64,000 bases of DNA from contig NZ_CP029479.1 of assembly GCF_003150835.1 (NCBI RefSeq), positions 930,001 to 994,000 of the forward strand. Reading direction: 5' to 3'. The notes beneath the pieces were generated by a model. The model worked only from the letters and a program-made list of their open reading frames with translations, did not search any database and was not told the origin of the DNA. The stretch's first letter is position 1. Each line of letters begins with the position of its first letter. Position numbers and translations under genes: made by a program. Below, in pieces: positions 51,490-62,590 of the stretch. Source of the stretch: Phenylobacterium parvum. GTDB taxonomy: Bacteria > Pseudomonadota > Alphaproteobacteria > Caulobacterales > Caulobacteraceae.

Positions 51490-52719
51490 TCAGTCGACGA
51501 TGGCCGAGTAGACCAGGTTCTTCAGCTGGCCCCGGAAGTTGAAGGTTCCCGAGGGCATGAGCTGGGTCATGAAGACCATGGTCATGTCCTCCTTGGGGTC
51601 GACCCAGAAGATGGTCGACGCCGCACCCCCCCAGTAGTAGTCGCCGACGCCGAGGCCGCCGGTCTCCACCACCCCTTGCGTGGAGGCGAAGCCCAGGCCG
51701 AAGCCCACGCCCTCGTTCGTCGTCTCGGAGAAGGCGCCGATGGCCAGCTGGGTCAGGTCCTTGCCGCCGGGCAGGTGGTTCATGTGCATCATCTCCAGGG
51801 TCCGCGGCCCCAGGATGCGCACGCCGTCCAGCTCGCCGCCCCGGCGCAGCATCTCGCAGAACCGCATGTAGTCGGCCGTCGTGCCCGTCAGCCCGCCGCC
51901 GCCGGACTTGAAGGCCGGGTTGCGGGTGAAGTTGCTGGCAGACGGGTCGTCGATCAGCTTGAGCGCCTTGTCCGGCCCGCGCTGGTAGTTGGCGCAGAAA
52001 CGATCGACCTTGTCGGGGGCCACATGGAAGGCGGTGTCCACCATGCCGAGGGGCTCGAAGATCTCTTCCCGCAGGAAGTCCTCGAAGGGACGGCCAGAGA
52101 TGATCTCGACCAGGGCGCCGCAGACGTCGGTGGCCAGGGAGTACATCCAGCGCTCGCCCGGATGGTAGCGGAGCGGGACCTGGGACAGCTTGTCCATGAA
52201 CTCGACCATGCTGTCCGTCGTGTCGGCCGAGCGGATCTTGAGTGCGCGATAGGTCTTGTCGATGGGGTGCTGGATCCCGACCCCCGGAAGACCGCCGCCA
52301 TAGGTCAGGCCCGCCGTGTGCGACAGGACGTCCCGGAAGGAAGCCGGCCGGTGCGGGCGCTCGGTGACCATGTCCTCGCCTTCGCCGGACACCCAGACCC
52401 GGTGGTTCTTCCACGAGGGGACGTAGCGGCTGACCGGGTCGTTCAGCTGGAAGTAGCCCCGCTCGTACAGCATCATCAGGGCCACCGAGGTGATCGGCTT
52501 GGTCATCGAATATATGCGGAAGATGGCGTCGTCGCGCATGGCCTTGCCGCGCTCGAGGTCCATGCTCCCGAAGGATCCCGAATAGGCCGGGACGCCCCGC
52601 CGGGCGATGGCGACCTGGCAGCCGGCGATCTTCTGCGGGCCGATATAGTTGCGCTCAAGATGCTCGCCGATGCGCTTCAGGCGCGACAGGTCAAATCCGG
52701 TTGCGTGCGTCGCCGTCAT
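51490..52719 (-). CDS. Beta-lactamase-fold serine hydrolase (EstB-like)
   Basis: 409 residues from the ATG at 52719. Class C beta-lactamase/esterase fold: catalytic Ser71 and Lys74 in IYSMTKPIT, a Tyr in RWMYSLATDV, LLSHTAGL-like VLSHTAGLTYGGG, GGGGLTGTTADYMRF and, near the end, YYWGGAASTIFWVDPKED in place of the KTG box. No signal peptide is seen, so an esterase or transesterase role is likelier than antibiotic hydrolysis. Divergent from cinA. Confidence 0.9.
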   Translation of the reverse strand: MTATHATGFDLSRLKRIGEHLERNYIGPQKIAGCQVAIARRGVPAYSGSFGSMDLERGKAMRDDAIFRIYSMTKPITSVALMMLYERGYFQLNDPVSRYVPSWKNHRVWVSGEGEDMVTERPHRPASFRDVLSHTAGLTYGGGLPGVGIQHPIDKTYRALKIRSADTTDSMVEFMDKLSQVPLRYHPGERWMYSLATDVCGALVEIISGRPFEDFLREEIFEPLGMVDTAFHVAPDKVDRFCANYQRGPDKALKLIDDPSASNFTRNPAFKSGGGGLTGTTADYMRFCEMLRRGGELDGVRILGPRTLEMMHMNHLPGGKDLTQLAIGAFSETTNEGVGFGLGFASTQGVVETGGLGVGDYYWGGAASTIFWVDPKEDMTMVFMTQLMPSGTFNFRGQLKNLVYSAIVD

Positions 52720-52822
52720 GGCCCTGGGCCTCCCCCTGTGTTTGTCTCTCGGACTTTCCGGGGCATCATGCCTCCGACAGGCGGGGCGTGGCCAGCCCCC
52801 GCGACGCTTTGGGAGCCGCACC

Positions 52823-53314
52823 ATGACCGCCATCCTCGACACCCTCGCCGACGCCATCGCCGAACGCCTGAAGGCGCGGGGCGAGACCGTGGCGGTGGCC
52901 GAAAGTTCCTCCGGGGGGCTGATCTCGGCGGCCCTGCTGGGCGTGGGCGGCGCCTCGGCCTACTACCTCGGCGGCGGGGTCATCTACACGGCCAAGGCCC
53001 GCTTCGCCCTGCTGGACATCCCCAGGGAGGCCACGGCGGGCATGCGCTCGTCCAGCGAGCCTTACGCCCTGCTGCTGGCCCGTTCGATCCGCGAGCAGTT
53101 CGGCGCCAGCTGGGGCGTGTCCGAGACCGGAGCGGCCGGGCCGACCGGCAACGGCTACGGCGATGCGGCGGGACACACCTGCGTGGCCATCTCCGGGCCC
53201 ATCGAGACGGTGATCACCCTGGAGACGGCCAGCAGCGATCGCCGCGCCAACATGGAGGCCTTCGCCGCCGCCGCCCTGGACCTGCTGGACCGCGGGCTGC
53301 AGGCGGCGGGCTGA
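52823..53314 (+). CDS. CinA C-terminal domain protein (NMN amidohydrolase)
   Basis: 163 residues from the ATG at 52823. The domain starts with TVAVAESSSGGLISAALLG, then GGGVIYTAKARF, SEPYALLLARSIREQF, GVSETGAAGPTGN and ends in MEAFAAAALDLLD. It corresponds to the stand-alone PncC/YgaD type, which deamidates nicotinamide mononucleotide, lacking the N-terminal CinA domain. The stop is three bases from the convergent purL stop. Confidence 0.9.
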   Translation: MTAILDTLADAIAERLKARGETVAVAESSSGGLISAALLGVGGASAYYLGGGVIYTAKARFALLDIPREATAGMRSSSEPYALLLARSIREQFGASWGVSETGAAGPTGNGYGDAAGHTCVAISGPIETVITLETASSDRRANMEAFAAAALDLLDRGLQAAG

Positions 53315-53317
53315 GCC

Positions 53318-55513
<2,196 letters not shown>

Positions 55514-55569
55514 GTGCCGCTTCTATCCGGACTCGCGCGCGAGGGCGATAGCCACGGCGATCCGCCGGG

Positions 55570-55597
55570 TTGACGTCTAACATTTACGTCGTATATT
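55570..55597 (+). promoter_or_regulatory. Sigma-70-type promoter with an inverted repeat upstream of DUF4188
   Basis: TTGACG, 16-base spacer, TATATT; the AT-rich stretch stands out in GC-rich surroundings. The half-sites GACGT (55572-55576) and ACGTC (55586-55590) form an inverted repeat across the spacer and could be a repressor site. Transcription would begin just before the GGGAGG of the DUF4188 gene. Confidence 0.65.
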
Positions 55598-55623
55598 TTC
55601 AGCGCAACCTCGGGAGGCCGCCC

Positions 55624-56121
55624 ATGACCGCCATCATCGACAAACGTGTCTGCGCCGAGATCGAGGGCGACTTCGTCCTCTTCCTGATCGGCATGCGGGT
55701 GAACCGCCCACTGAAGTTCTGGAAGTGGTGGCCGGTGGCCAAGGCCATGCCGAAGATGATCATCGAGCTCTCCAAGCGGCCAGAGCTCGGCATGCTGCAC
55801 GCCCGGACCCACTTCGGCTTCCCGAACATCTTCCTGGTCCAGTACTGGCGTAGCTTCGACCACCTCGAGGCCTACGCCCGGTCCCGGGAGCTGGAGCACC
55901 TGCCCGCCTGGCAGGCGTTCAACAAATCCGTGGGCTCGAACGGCGACGTCGGGATCTGGCACGAGACCTACCTGATCCGGAACGGCGCCTACGAGAACGT
56001 CTACAACAACATGCCCGCCTTCGGCATGGGTGTGGCCGGCGAGCTGCGCGACGCCACCGGCGCCCGGAAGGAAGCGCGGCAGCGCATCCAGGCGGCGGCG
56101 GAGACGCCCGAGGCCTCCTGA
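55624..56121 (+). CDS. DUF4188 family protein
   Basis: 165 residues from the ATG at 55624 with GGGAGG upstream. DUF4188 marks: GDFVLFLIGMRVNRPLKFWKW, FPNIFLVQYWRSFDHLEAYAR and GIWHETYLIRNGAYENVYNNMP. The fold resembles dimeric alpha+beta barrel monooxygenases (heme-degrading or aldoxime dehydratase-like), but function is unproven. It lies between purL and an APC permease under its own promoter. Confidence 0.87.
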   Translation: MTAIIDKRVCAEIEGDFVLFLIGMRVNRPLKFWKWWPVAKAMPKMIIELSKRPELGMLHARTHFGFPNIFLVQYWRSFDHLEAYARSRELEHLPAWQAFNKSVGSNGDVGIWHETYLIRNGAYENVYNNMPAFGMGVAGELRDATGARKEARQRIQAAAETPEAS

Positions 56122-56219
56122 GGCGCTGGGCGCCTCTCAGAGATTGCCCCTCGCCGCAATGCTGGCTAGCGTCCCCCCCAAAGAAGCTTCGCAGGCGCGG
56201 GGCGAACCAGGAGACCTAG

Positions 56220-57800
56220 ATGGCCAACGGGGGCATATTCCGACGTAAGTCCGTCGCCCAGATCCAATCCGAGCATGAGCATGGCGAACTGAAGCGGACG
56301 CTGGGGGCGCTGAACCTCACCCTGCTGGGGATCGGGTGCATCATCGGAACGGGCATCTTCGTCCTGACCGGACGGGCCGCCGCCGAGTTCGCCGGCCCGG
56401 GCATCATGATTTCCTTCATCATCACCGGCACGCTCTGCGCCTTCGTGGCGCTCTGCTACGCCGAGCTGGCCTCAGTCCTGCCGGTCTCCGGATCGGCCTA
56501 CTCCTACTCCTATGCCTCGATGGGCGAGATCATGGCCTGGATCATGGGCCTGCTCCTGATCCTTGAGTACGGCCTCGCGGGATCCACCGTGGCCGTGGGG
56601 TGGTCCGGCTACCTGGTCAGCCTCCTGAAGGACATCGGAATTACATTTCCTCCCGCACTGACCGCGGCGCCGGGCGTCGAGGTGAAGGACGCAGCTGGGA
56701 ATGTCGTGGCGACGGGGATCATGAACCTGCCCGCCATGGTCGCCCTCCTGGCCGTCACCGGCCTGCTGGTCCGCGGCGTGACGGAGTCCACGACCGTCAA
56801 CAACATCGTCGTGGTCATCAAGGTGGCGGTGGTCATCGCCTTTATCGGTATCGGGGCCTTCTATGTGAACCCCGACCTCTGGAGTCCCCTGATCCCGCCG
56901 CAGGAGCCGGCCCCGCCCGCCGGCACGCCCATGGACATCTGGAGCCAGATCTGGCGCGCCCTTGCCGGCATTGTCTCGGGCGAAACTGAGTCCCGGTTCG
57001 GAGTCAGCGGCGTCATCCACGCGGCTGCAGTGATCTTCTTCGCCTATCTTGGCTTCGAGGCGGTCTCCACCGCCGGGGCCGAGAGCCGCAACCCGGCGCG
57101 GGACATGCCGATCGGAATCCTCGCCTCCCTCGCCATCTGCACCGTGCTCTACATCCTCACCTCGGCGGTCCTCGTCGGGATCGTCCCCTACCACTCGCTG
57201 GACAATCCCGCGCCCATCGCCCTGGCGGTGAACGAGATCGGCCTGGGCTGGTTCGCCATCCTGGTGAAGATTGGGGCGCTGGCGGGCCTGTCGTCCGTGA
57301 TGCTGGTCCTGCTCTACGGCCAGACCCGGATCTTCTACACCATGAGCCGCGATGGCCTCCTGCCGGACATCCTCTCGCGGGTCCATCCGAAGTTCCAGAC
57401 GCCCTGGGTCAACACGGTCGTCGTCGGCCTCCTGGCCTGCGCCGCCGCCGGCTTCATGTCGCTGGACAAGCTGGCGGACCTCTCGAACGTGGGCGCCCTG
57501 ACCGCCTTCGGTGTGGTCTGCGCCACCGTGATCTACCTGCGGTTCACCTCGCCGGACCTCGCGCGTCCCTTCCGGGTCCCGCTTTATCCGGTGGTTCCGA
57601 TCCTCGGGGTCCTGATGTGCGGCCTGCTGCTCCTGACCCTGATGCGGACCGAGCACACGCGGAACTTCTTCCTCGGCTACCTGGCGATCGGCATCCTGGT
57701 CTACTTCGTCTACAGCATGCGCAGCTCCAAGCTGGGCAAGGGGGTGCTGGTCTCGGGCCATGAGGCCGAGCCCATGGAGTTGCCCCACAAGGACAACTGA
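56220..57800 (+). CDS. APC-family amino acid permease
   Basis: 526 residues with about twelve or more membrane helices. The first helix LLGIGCIIGTGIFVLTGRAA carries the GxG unwound binding segment, followed by GPGIMISFIITGTLCAFVALCYAELA, SGSAYSYSYASMGEI, a sixth-helix region AVIFFAYLGFEAVSTAGAES, and GQTRIFYTMSRDGLLP. This is the CAT/YfnA-like cationic or broad amino acid transporter group. Substrate unknown. Convergent with purQ across a shared terminator. Confidence 0.93.
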   Translation: MANGGIFRRKSVAQIQSEHEHGELKRTLGALNLTLLGIGCIIGTGIFVLTGRAAAEFAGPGIMISFIITGTLCAFVALCYAELASVLPVSGSAYSYSYASMGEIMAWIMGLLLILEYGLAGSTVAVGWSGYLVSLLKDIGITFPPALTAAPGVEVKDAAGNVVATGIMNLPAMVALLAVTGLLVRGVTESTTVNNIVVVIKVAVVIAFIGIGAFYVNPDLWSPLIPPQEPAPPAGTPMDIWSQIWRALAGIVSGETESRFGVSGVIHAAAVIFFAYLGFEAVSTAGAESRNPARDMPIGILASLAICTVLYILTSAVLVGIVPYHSLDNPAPIALAVNEIGLGWFAILVKIGALAGLSSVMLVLLYGQTRIFYTMSRDGLLPDILSRVHPKFQTPWVNTVVVGLLACAAAGFMSLDKLADLSNVGALTAFGVVCATVIYLRFTSPDLARPFRVPLYPVVPILGVLMCGLLLLTLMRTEHTRNFFLGYLAIGILVYFVYSMRSSKLGKGVLVSGHEAEPMELPHKDN

Positions 57801-57826
57801 CCGGGCTGAGATGGCCTGAAACGGAA

Positions 57827-57858
57827 GGGGCCCCTCCGGATCCGGAGGGGCCCCTTTT
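57827..57858. terminator. Bidirectional terminator between the permease and purQ
   Basis: A perfect palindrome GGGGCCCCTCCGGA/TCCGGAGGGGCCCC followed by TTTT on the plus side. On the minus strand the T-run is weaker (CCTTCCG), so it mainly serves the permease but could stop both convergent transcripts. Confidence 0.85.
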
Positions 57859-57891
57859 CATGTCCGGGATATCCTGCGAGACGACGCCGCG

Positions 57892-58554
57892 TCAGGCGGT
57901 CTCGAGAAGGCTCTGGAAGAGCAGGGCGCCGTCCGCCGAGCCCAGTTCCGCCTCGAAGGAACGGTCCGGATGGGGCATCAGTCCCAGAACATTTCCGGCC
58001 CCGTTGATCAGCCCCGCGATGTCGTTCAGCGAGCCGTTGGGATTGTCGGCGTAGCGGAAGACCACCTGGCCCTCGCCCTCGACGCGGGCCAGGGTCTCGG
58101 CGTCCGCGAAGAAGGCGCCCTCGCCGTTGCCCACGGTCATCACCGCCTTCCGGCGGCTGCCGAAGGCGCGGGTGAAGCGGGTGTCCGGCCGGACGATGTC
58201 CAGCTCCACTGGCTTGCAAACGTACTTCAGGGCGGCGTTGCGCAGGAGGGCGCCCGGCAGGAGGCCGGTCTCGCACAGCACCTGGAAGCCATTGCAGATG
58301 CCGACCACGGCCACGCCGCGCCCGGCCGCCGTGCGCACCTCGGCCATGACCGGCGAGAGCGCCGCCATGGCGCCGCAGCGCAGGTAGTCGCCATAGGAGA
58401 AGCCGCCCGGCAGGACGATCAGGTCCAGGCCGGCGGGCAGGGAGGTCTCGGTGTGCCAGACCATGTCGACGGCGGCGCCGGTGGAGCGCTCGACGGCGAC
58501 CTTGCAGTCCCGGTCGCAGTTCGATCCCGGGAAGACGATGACGGCGGCCTTCAT
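57892..58554 (-). CDS. purQ: Phosphoribosylformylglycinamidine synthase subunit PurQ
   Basis: 220 residues from the ATG at 58554. Class I glutaminase: [31 protein letters not shown], nucleophile Cys87 in [18 protein letters not shown] and the catalytic His in [12 protein letters not shown]. It supplies ammonia to PurL. Two bases after the purS stop; the order is purC-purS-purQ on the minus strand, with purL separated by about 2.4 kb. Confidence 0.97.
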   Translation of the reverse strand: MKAAVIVFPGSNCDRDCKVAVERSTGAAVDMVWHTETSLPAGLDLIVLPGGFSYGDYLRCGAMAALSPVMAEVRTAAGRGVAVVGICNGFQVLCETGLLPGALLRNAALKYVCKPVELDIVRPDTRFTRAFGSRRKAVMTVGNGEGAFFADAETLARVEGEGQVVFRYADNPNGSLNDIAGLINGAGNVLGLMPHPDRSFEAELGSADGALLFQSLLETA

Positions 58555-58556
58555 GG

Positions 58557-58796
58557 TCAGGACAGCTCGATCCGGTAGCCTTCGATCACCGTGTTCGCCA
58601 GCAGGGTCTCGCACATCTTGCGGACTTCCGCCTCAGCGGCCGCCGGCTCCACCCCGGCGAGATCGAACTCGAGGGTCTTGCCGACCCGGACGTCGGAGAC
58701 CCCGCCCCAGCCCAGGCCGTGAAGGGCGTTCTCGACGGCCTTGCCCTGGACGTCGAGGACGCCCGGCTTGAGAAACACGTGGACCCTGGCGCGCAC
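58557..58796 (-). CDS. purS: Phosphoribosylformylglycinamidine synthase subunit PurS
   Basis: 79 residues from a GTG that shares its G with the purC stop (TAGTG). [36 protein letters not shown] and [17 protein letters not shown] are the complete PurS pattern. Small bridging subunit that docks PurQ on the small form of PurL, consistent with the PurL size in this genome. Confidence 0.96.
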   Translation of the reverse strand: MRARVHVFLKPGVLDVQGKAVENALHGLGWGGVSDVRVGKTLEFDLAGVEPAAAEAEVRKMCETLLANTVIEGYRIELS

Positions 58797-59554
58797 TAGT
58801 GCAGCCCTCCCTGGATGACGGTCGGCATTTCCTTCATGATCCCGAGGCGCCGCGCGATCTCGGCATAGCCTTCGATGGCGTCGCCCAGGTCGCGGCGGAA
58901 GCGGTCGAGGTCCAGCTTCTCGCGGGTCTGGGTGTCCCAGAGGCGGCAGTTGTCGGGGCTGATCTCGTCGGCCAGGACCACGCGGGAGAAGTCGTTCTCC
59001 CACAGGCGGCCGAACTCGACCCGGAAATCGATCAGCGAGATCCCCACCGCCCCGAAGGCGCCGTTCAGGAAGTCGTTCACCCTCAGGGACAGGGCCATCA
59101 TGTCGTCGATCTCCTGGGTCGAGGCCCAGTTGAAGGCGGTGATGTGCTCCTCGGTGACCATCGGGTTCCCGAGCTTCTCGTCCTTCAGGTAGAATTCGAT
59201 GATGGAGCGGGGCAGGGGCTGCCCTTCCGGCAGGCCGAACCGCTGGGAAAGGGAGCCGGCGGCGGCGTTCCGCACCACCACCTGCAGGGGGATGATCTCG
59301 AGCTCGCGGATCAGCTGCTCGCGCAGGTTCAGGCGGCGGATGAAATGGTTCTGGACTCCGATCGTGTTCAGCCGGGTCATGAAGTACTCGCTGATCCGGT
59401 TGTTCAGCACGCCCTTGCCCTCGAGGACCGCCCGCTTGGCGTTGTTGTAGGCGCTGGCGTCGTCCTTGAAGTACTGGACCAGGGTGCCGGGCTCGGGCCC
59501 CTCATAGAGGATTTTCCCGTGCCCCTCGTAGATCTTCTTGCGGCGGGTGCTCAT
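58796..59554 (-). CDS. purC: SAICAR synthetase
   Basis: 252 residues from the ATG at 59554. [32 protein letters not shown] in two blocks, [47 protein letters not shown] and [14 protein letters not shown] define PurC. Condenses CAIR with aspartate. First gene of the purC-purS-purQ operon; the purC stop and purS start overlap by one base. Confidence 0.97.
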   Translation of the reverse strand: MSTRRKKIYEGHGKILYEGPEPGTLVQYFKDDASAYNNAKRAVLEGKGVLNNRISEYFMTRLNTIGVQNHFIRRLNLREQLIRELEIIPLQVVVRNAAAGSLSQRFGLPEGQPLPRSIIEFYLKDEKLGNPMVTEEHITAFNWASTQEIDDMMALSLRVNDFLNGAFGAVGISLIDFRVEFGRLWENDFSRVVLADEISPDNCRLWDTQTREKLDLDRFRRDLGDAIEGYAEIARRLGIMKEMPTVIQGGLH

Positions 59555-59775
59555 CGTCGCCTTCTCCAGGCCTCGGGGTCGGTGTGCGTCATCCGGAGAC
59601 AAAAAGGCGCGGGAGCTGGGACCCGCGCTTGCCCGGACGACTCGACGATCGCGTCCCGTCGAGGCGGGGTGAAACTAGCCGAACCGGGGGGCGTTCGCAA
59701 ACGGCGCCGCTTTCCATTGCGGACCGGCGGTGCAGCGGATAGACAGCCCTTGTAAAGCCTGTTTTTGGGATCGCC

Positions 59776-60099
59776 ATGACCACCTTTGAAAATCGCGAGC
59801 GCGGGTTCGAGAGCAAGTTCGCCCTCGACCAGGAGCAGGAGTTCAAGGCGGCCGCCCGGCGCAACCGCATGCTCGGCGAGTGGGCGGCGGGCCTGATGGG
59901 TCTCCAGGGCGACCATGTCGCCGAATACGCAAGGGCGGTGGTGAAGTCCGACCTGGAGCTGCCGGGCGACGACGATGTCCTGCGCAAGGTCTTCGAGGAC
60001 CTCAAGGGCGCCGGCGTGACCGTTACCGAGGGCGATGTCCGCAATAAGATGGGCGAGTACCTCGCCGTGGCGCGCCAGCAGATCAAGGACGGCAAGTAG
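59776..60099 (+). CDS. DUF1476 protein (F1-ATPase zeta subunit-like)
   Basis: 107 residues. TTFENRERGFESKFALDQEQEFKAAARRNRMLG in two blocks, WAAGLMGL and an EF-like KVFEDLKGAGVTVTEGDVRNKM follow the family exactly. In Paracoccus the DUF1476 protein is the zeta inhibitor of the F1-ATPase, acting through its N-terminus. No ATP synthase genes are in this window. Divergent from purC. Confidence 0.93.
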   Translation: MTTFENRERGFESKFALDQEQEFKAAARRNRMLGEWAAGLMGLQGDHVAEYARAVVKSDLELPGDDDVLRKVFEDLKGAGVTVTEGDVRNKMGEYLAVARQQIKDGK

Positions 60100-60133
60100 G
60101 ACGCCGCCCGGCGAGGCCCAATCCCGGTCGCCG

Positions 60134-60279
60134 CAGACCCCCTCCGGCCCGCTGCGCGGTCCACCTCCCCCTTGGGGGAGGAATGATGAGCGAATTGCTC
60201 CCCCCAGGGGGAGCTCCCGGCGAAGCCGGGTGAGGGGGTCAATGCCCGTCTCAGGAGACCCCCTCCGGCCCGCTGCGCG
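60134..60279. repeat. Copy of the dispersed intergenic repeat beside purB
   Basis: Contains GACCCCCTCCGGCCCGCTGCGCG twice in short form (60137 and 60258 areas), CTCCCCCTTGGGGGAG, CTCCCCCCAGGGGGAG and CCCGGCGAAGCCGGG. It abuts the purB stop codon. Same family as the arrays at 16200 and 44950, in reverse orientation. Confidence 0.82.
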
Positions 60280-60280
60280 A

Positions 60281-61585
60281 CTAGCGGCTGAAGACCCGGG
60301 CGAACACCGTATCCACGGCCTTGAAGTGGTAGCCGAGGTCAAACAGCTCGGCGAGTTCCGCGTCCGAAAGGTGCGGGCGGATGTCTGCGTCCGCCTTCAG
60401 GAAGCCCAGGAAATCGCCTTCGCCCCGCCAGACCTTCATGGCGTTGGTCTGGACGGCCGAGTAGGCCGCCTCCCGGGACATGCCCTTCTGGGTCAGGGCC
60501 AGCAGCACCCTTTGTGAGTGCACCAGTCCGCCCAGGCGGTCGAGGTTGCGCATCATGTTGTCGGGATAGACGACCAGCCGCTCGACCACCCCGGCCAGCC
60601 GGCGCAGGGCGAAGTCCAGGTGAATGGTGGTGTCCGGGGCGATGGCCCGCTCGACGCTGGAATGGCTGATGTCGCGCTCGTGCCAGAGGGCGACATTCTC
60701 CAGCGCCGGGGTCACCGCCGAGCGGATCAGGCGGGCGAGGCCGGTGAGGTTCTCGGTCAGGATGGGGTTGCGCTTGTGCGGCATGGCGCTCGATCCCTTC
60801 TGGCCCGGGTCGAAGGGCTCCTCGGCCTCCAGGACCTCGGTGCGCTGCAGGTGGCGGATCTCCACCGCCAGGCGCTCGATGGCGCTGCCGGCCACGGCGA
60901 GGGCGGCGAAGTAGGCGGCGTGCCGGTCACGGGGAATGACCTGGGTCGAGACGGGCTCCACCTCCAGGCCCATCTTTCCCGCCACGTGGGCCTCCACCTC
61001 GGGGGCGACGTTGGCGAAGGTCCCGACCGCGCCGGAGATGGCGCAGGTGGCGATCTCCGCCCGCGCGGCCACAAGCCGCTGGCGCGTCCGCTGGAACTCG
61101 GCGTAGTGGCCCGCCAGCTTGAGGCCGAAGGTCGTCGGCTCTGCGTGGATGCCGTGGCTGCGGCCGACGCAGGGCGTCATCCGGTGCTCCATCGCCCGGC
61201 GCTTCAGGGCCGCCAGCACCAGGTCGACGTCCTCGATCAGGAGGTCGGTGGCCCGGGCCAGCTGGACGGCCAGGGCCGTGTCATTGACGTCCGAGGAGGT
61301 CATGCCCTGGTGCAGGAAGCGCGCCTCCGGCCCCACCAGCTCGGTGACGTGGGTGAGGAAGGCGATGACGTCGTGCTTCACCTCGCGCTCGATCTCGTCG
61401 ATCCGGTCGACGTTGAAGATCACGCCGCGGCCCTTCTCCCAGATGGTCCGGGCGGCTTCCTTCGGGATCACGTCCAGCTCGGCCATCTTGTCGGCGGCGT
61501 GAGCCTCGATCTCGAACATGATGGTGAAGCGCGTCTGAGGCTCCCAGATGCGGGCGAATTCGGGGCGGGCGTAGCGAGGGATCAT
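60281..61585 (-). CDS. purB: Adenylosuccinate lyase
   Basis: 434 residues. IPRYARPEFARIW at the start, HDVIAFLTHV, FLHQGMTSSDVNDTALA, CVGRSHGIHAEPTTFGLK and the signature GSSAMPHKRNPILTENL are diagnostic. Acts in steps eight and twelve of purine synthesis. The stop codon touches an intergenic repeat copy. Completes the purine cluster purL, purCSQ, purB. Confidence 0.97.
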   Translation of the reverse strand: MIPRYARPEFARIWEPQTRFTIMFEIEAHAADKMAELDVIPKEAARTIWEKGRGVIFNVDRIDEIEREVKHDVIAFLTHVTELVGPEARFLHQGMTSSDVNDTALAVQLARATDLLIEDVDLVLAALKRRAMEHRMTPCVGRSHGIHAEPTTFGLKLAGHYAEFQRTRQRLVAARAEIATCAISGAVGTFANVAPEVEAHVAGKMGLEVEPVSTQVIPRDRHAAYFAALAVAGSAIERLAVEIRHLQRTEVLEAEEPFDPGQKGSSAMPHKRNPILTENLTGLARLIRSAVTPALENVALWHERDISHSSVERAIAPDTTIHLDFALRRLAGVVERLVVYPDNMMRNLDRLGGLVHSQRVLLALTQKGMSREAAYSAVQTNAMKVWRGEGDFLGFLKADADIRPHLSDAELAELFDLGYHFKAVDTVFARVFSR

Positions 61586-61636
61586 GGCCGGGACTTCTAG
61601 GCCGAGGCGGCCCTGGATGCAAAGCCGGCGGCGGCC

Positions 61637-62590
61637 TCAGCCGGCGGAACCGCCCTTGAGGACCTCGAGGTAGTACTTCCGGAAGGCCAGGGTCGCCCGG
61701 TCGGAGCCCACGGAGTGTTCCTCGGAGGGATGCGGGGCCTCCTTGGGCCAGGAGCTCTCGACTACGTCCCGGTCCTCGTCGGCGATCTTCGCGGCGTTGC
61801 CCTCGAACAGGCCGGTGAACCCCTTCCATTTCAGGAAGCTGCGGGCGCCGACCACAAAGAGGCGGGTGTGGGTGGCGTCGATGGGCACGACCAGGGCGTG
61901 GATCTTCAGCCGCATCCGCGGGATCGGGATGTGCAGGGTCATCATGTTCGGGCGGTGGAAGTCCAGGCGTCCGCCGCTGTCCCGGCCGTCCAGCAGGGCG
62001 TGGGTGACGCCGCCGAAGTCGGTGTCCTCCCAGCGGACCTCCATCTCGGAGTCCGGCTTCATGTAGCGGCTGACAAACCTGCCGATGGTCTTGCGGTGGA
62101 CGAAGGGCAGGTGCGGGCTGTCGAGCATGTTCTCCATGGCCCGCGTCCAGTGGCAGTTCCAGGTCCGCGCCACGATGATCCGGGCGAGGCTGGGATCCGT
62201 CAGGGTCTCTGGAACGCAGGGTTCGCTGTCGGGCGGCCCGGCCGGGTCGGTGAAGACCCAGACAAAGTCGCCGATCGCCCGGGCGGGCAGGGCGGTCGCC
62301 CCCAGGGTCTCCAGCCGGGCGCGGGGATTCAGGGGAACCCCCTCGTTGGCGCCGTCCGTCCCGAACCGCCAGCCGTGGAAGGGACATTCCAGGCATCCCT
62401 CGGGCGTGACTCGGCCGAGGGACAGGCGGACGCCGCGGTGCGGGCAGCGGTCGACGAGGACGCCGGGCTTTCCGTCCGCCCCCAGGAAGACCGCCAGGCG
62501 CTCGCCCGCGAGTTGGACGCCCACCGGCCCCGCCGCAAGGCTGCGGAGGGGGACCAGCGGGGTCCAGACCCGGGCGAAGTCCTGGAACAT
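61637..62590 (-). CDS. Rieske 2Fe-2S aromatic-ring or steroid-type oxygenase
   Basis: 317 residues. The N-terminal Rieske domain has Cys49-x-His51 (VDRCPHRGVRL) and Cys69-x2-His72 (LECPFHGWRF). The catalytic domain carries NMLDSPHLPFVH with the two Fe-ligand His and an upstream Asn/Asp. It resembles single-component-oxygenase alpha subunits such as vanillate or cholesterol-type oxygenases. Its ATG overlaps the transporter stop (ATGA), so import and oxidation of one substrate are probably coupled. Substrate unknown. Confidence 0.9.
   Translation of the reverse strand: MFQDFARVWTPLVPLRSLAAGPVGVQLAGERLAVFLGADGKPGVLVDRCPHRGVRLSLGRVTPEGCLECPFHGWRFGTDGANEGVPLNPRARLETLGATALPARAIGDFVWVFTDPAGPPDSEPCVPETLTDPSLARIIVARTWNCHWTRAMENMLDSPHLPFVHRKTIGRFVSRYMKPDSEMEVRWEDTDFGGVTHALLDGRDSGGRLDFHRPNMMTLHIPIPRMRLKIHALVVPIDATHTRLFVVGARSFLKWKGFTGLFEGNAAKIADEDRDVVESSWPKEAPHPSEEHSVGSDRATLAFRKYYLEVLKGGSAG

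Noticed and set aside
51490..52719. Antibiotic-resistance beta-lactamase
   Set aside because: The fold is right, but there is no signal peptide and no KTG box; it fits EstB-type esterases better.
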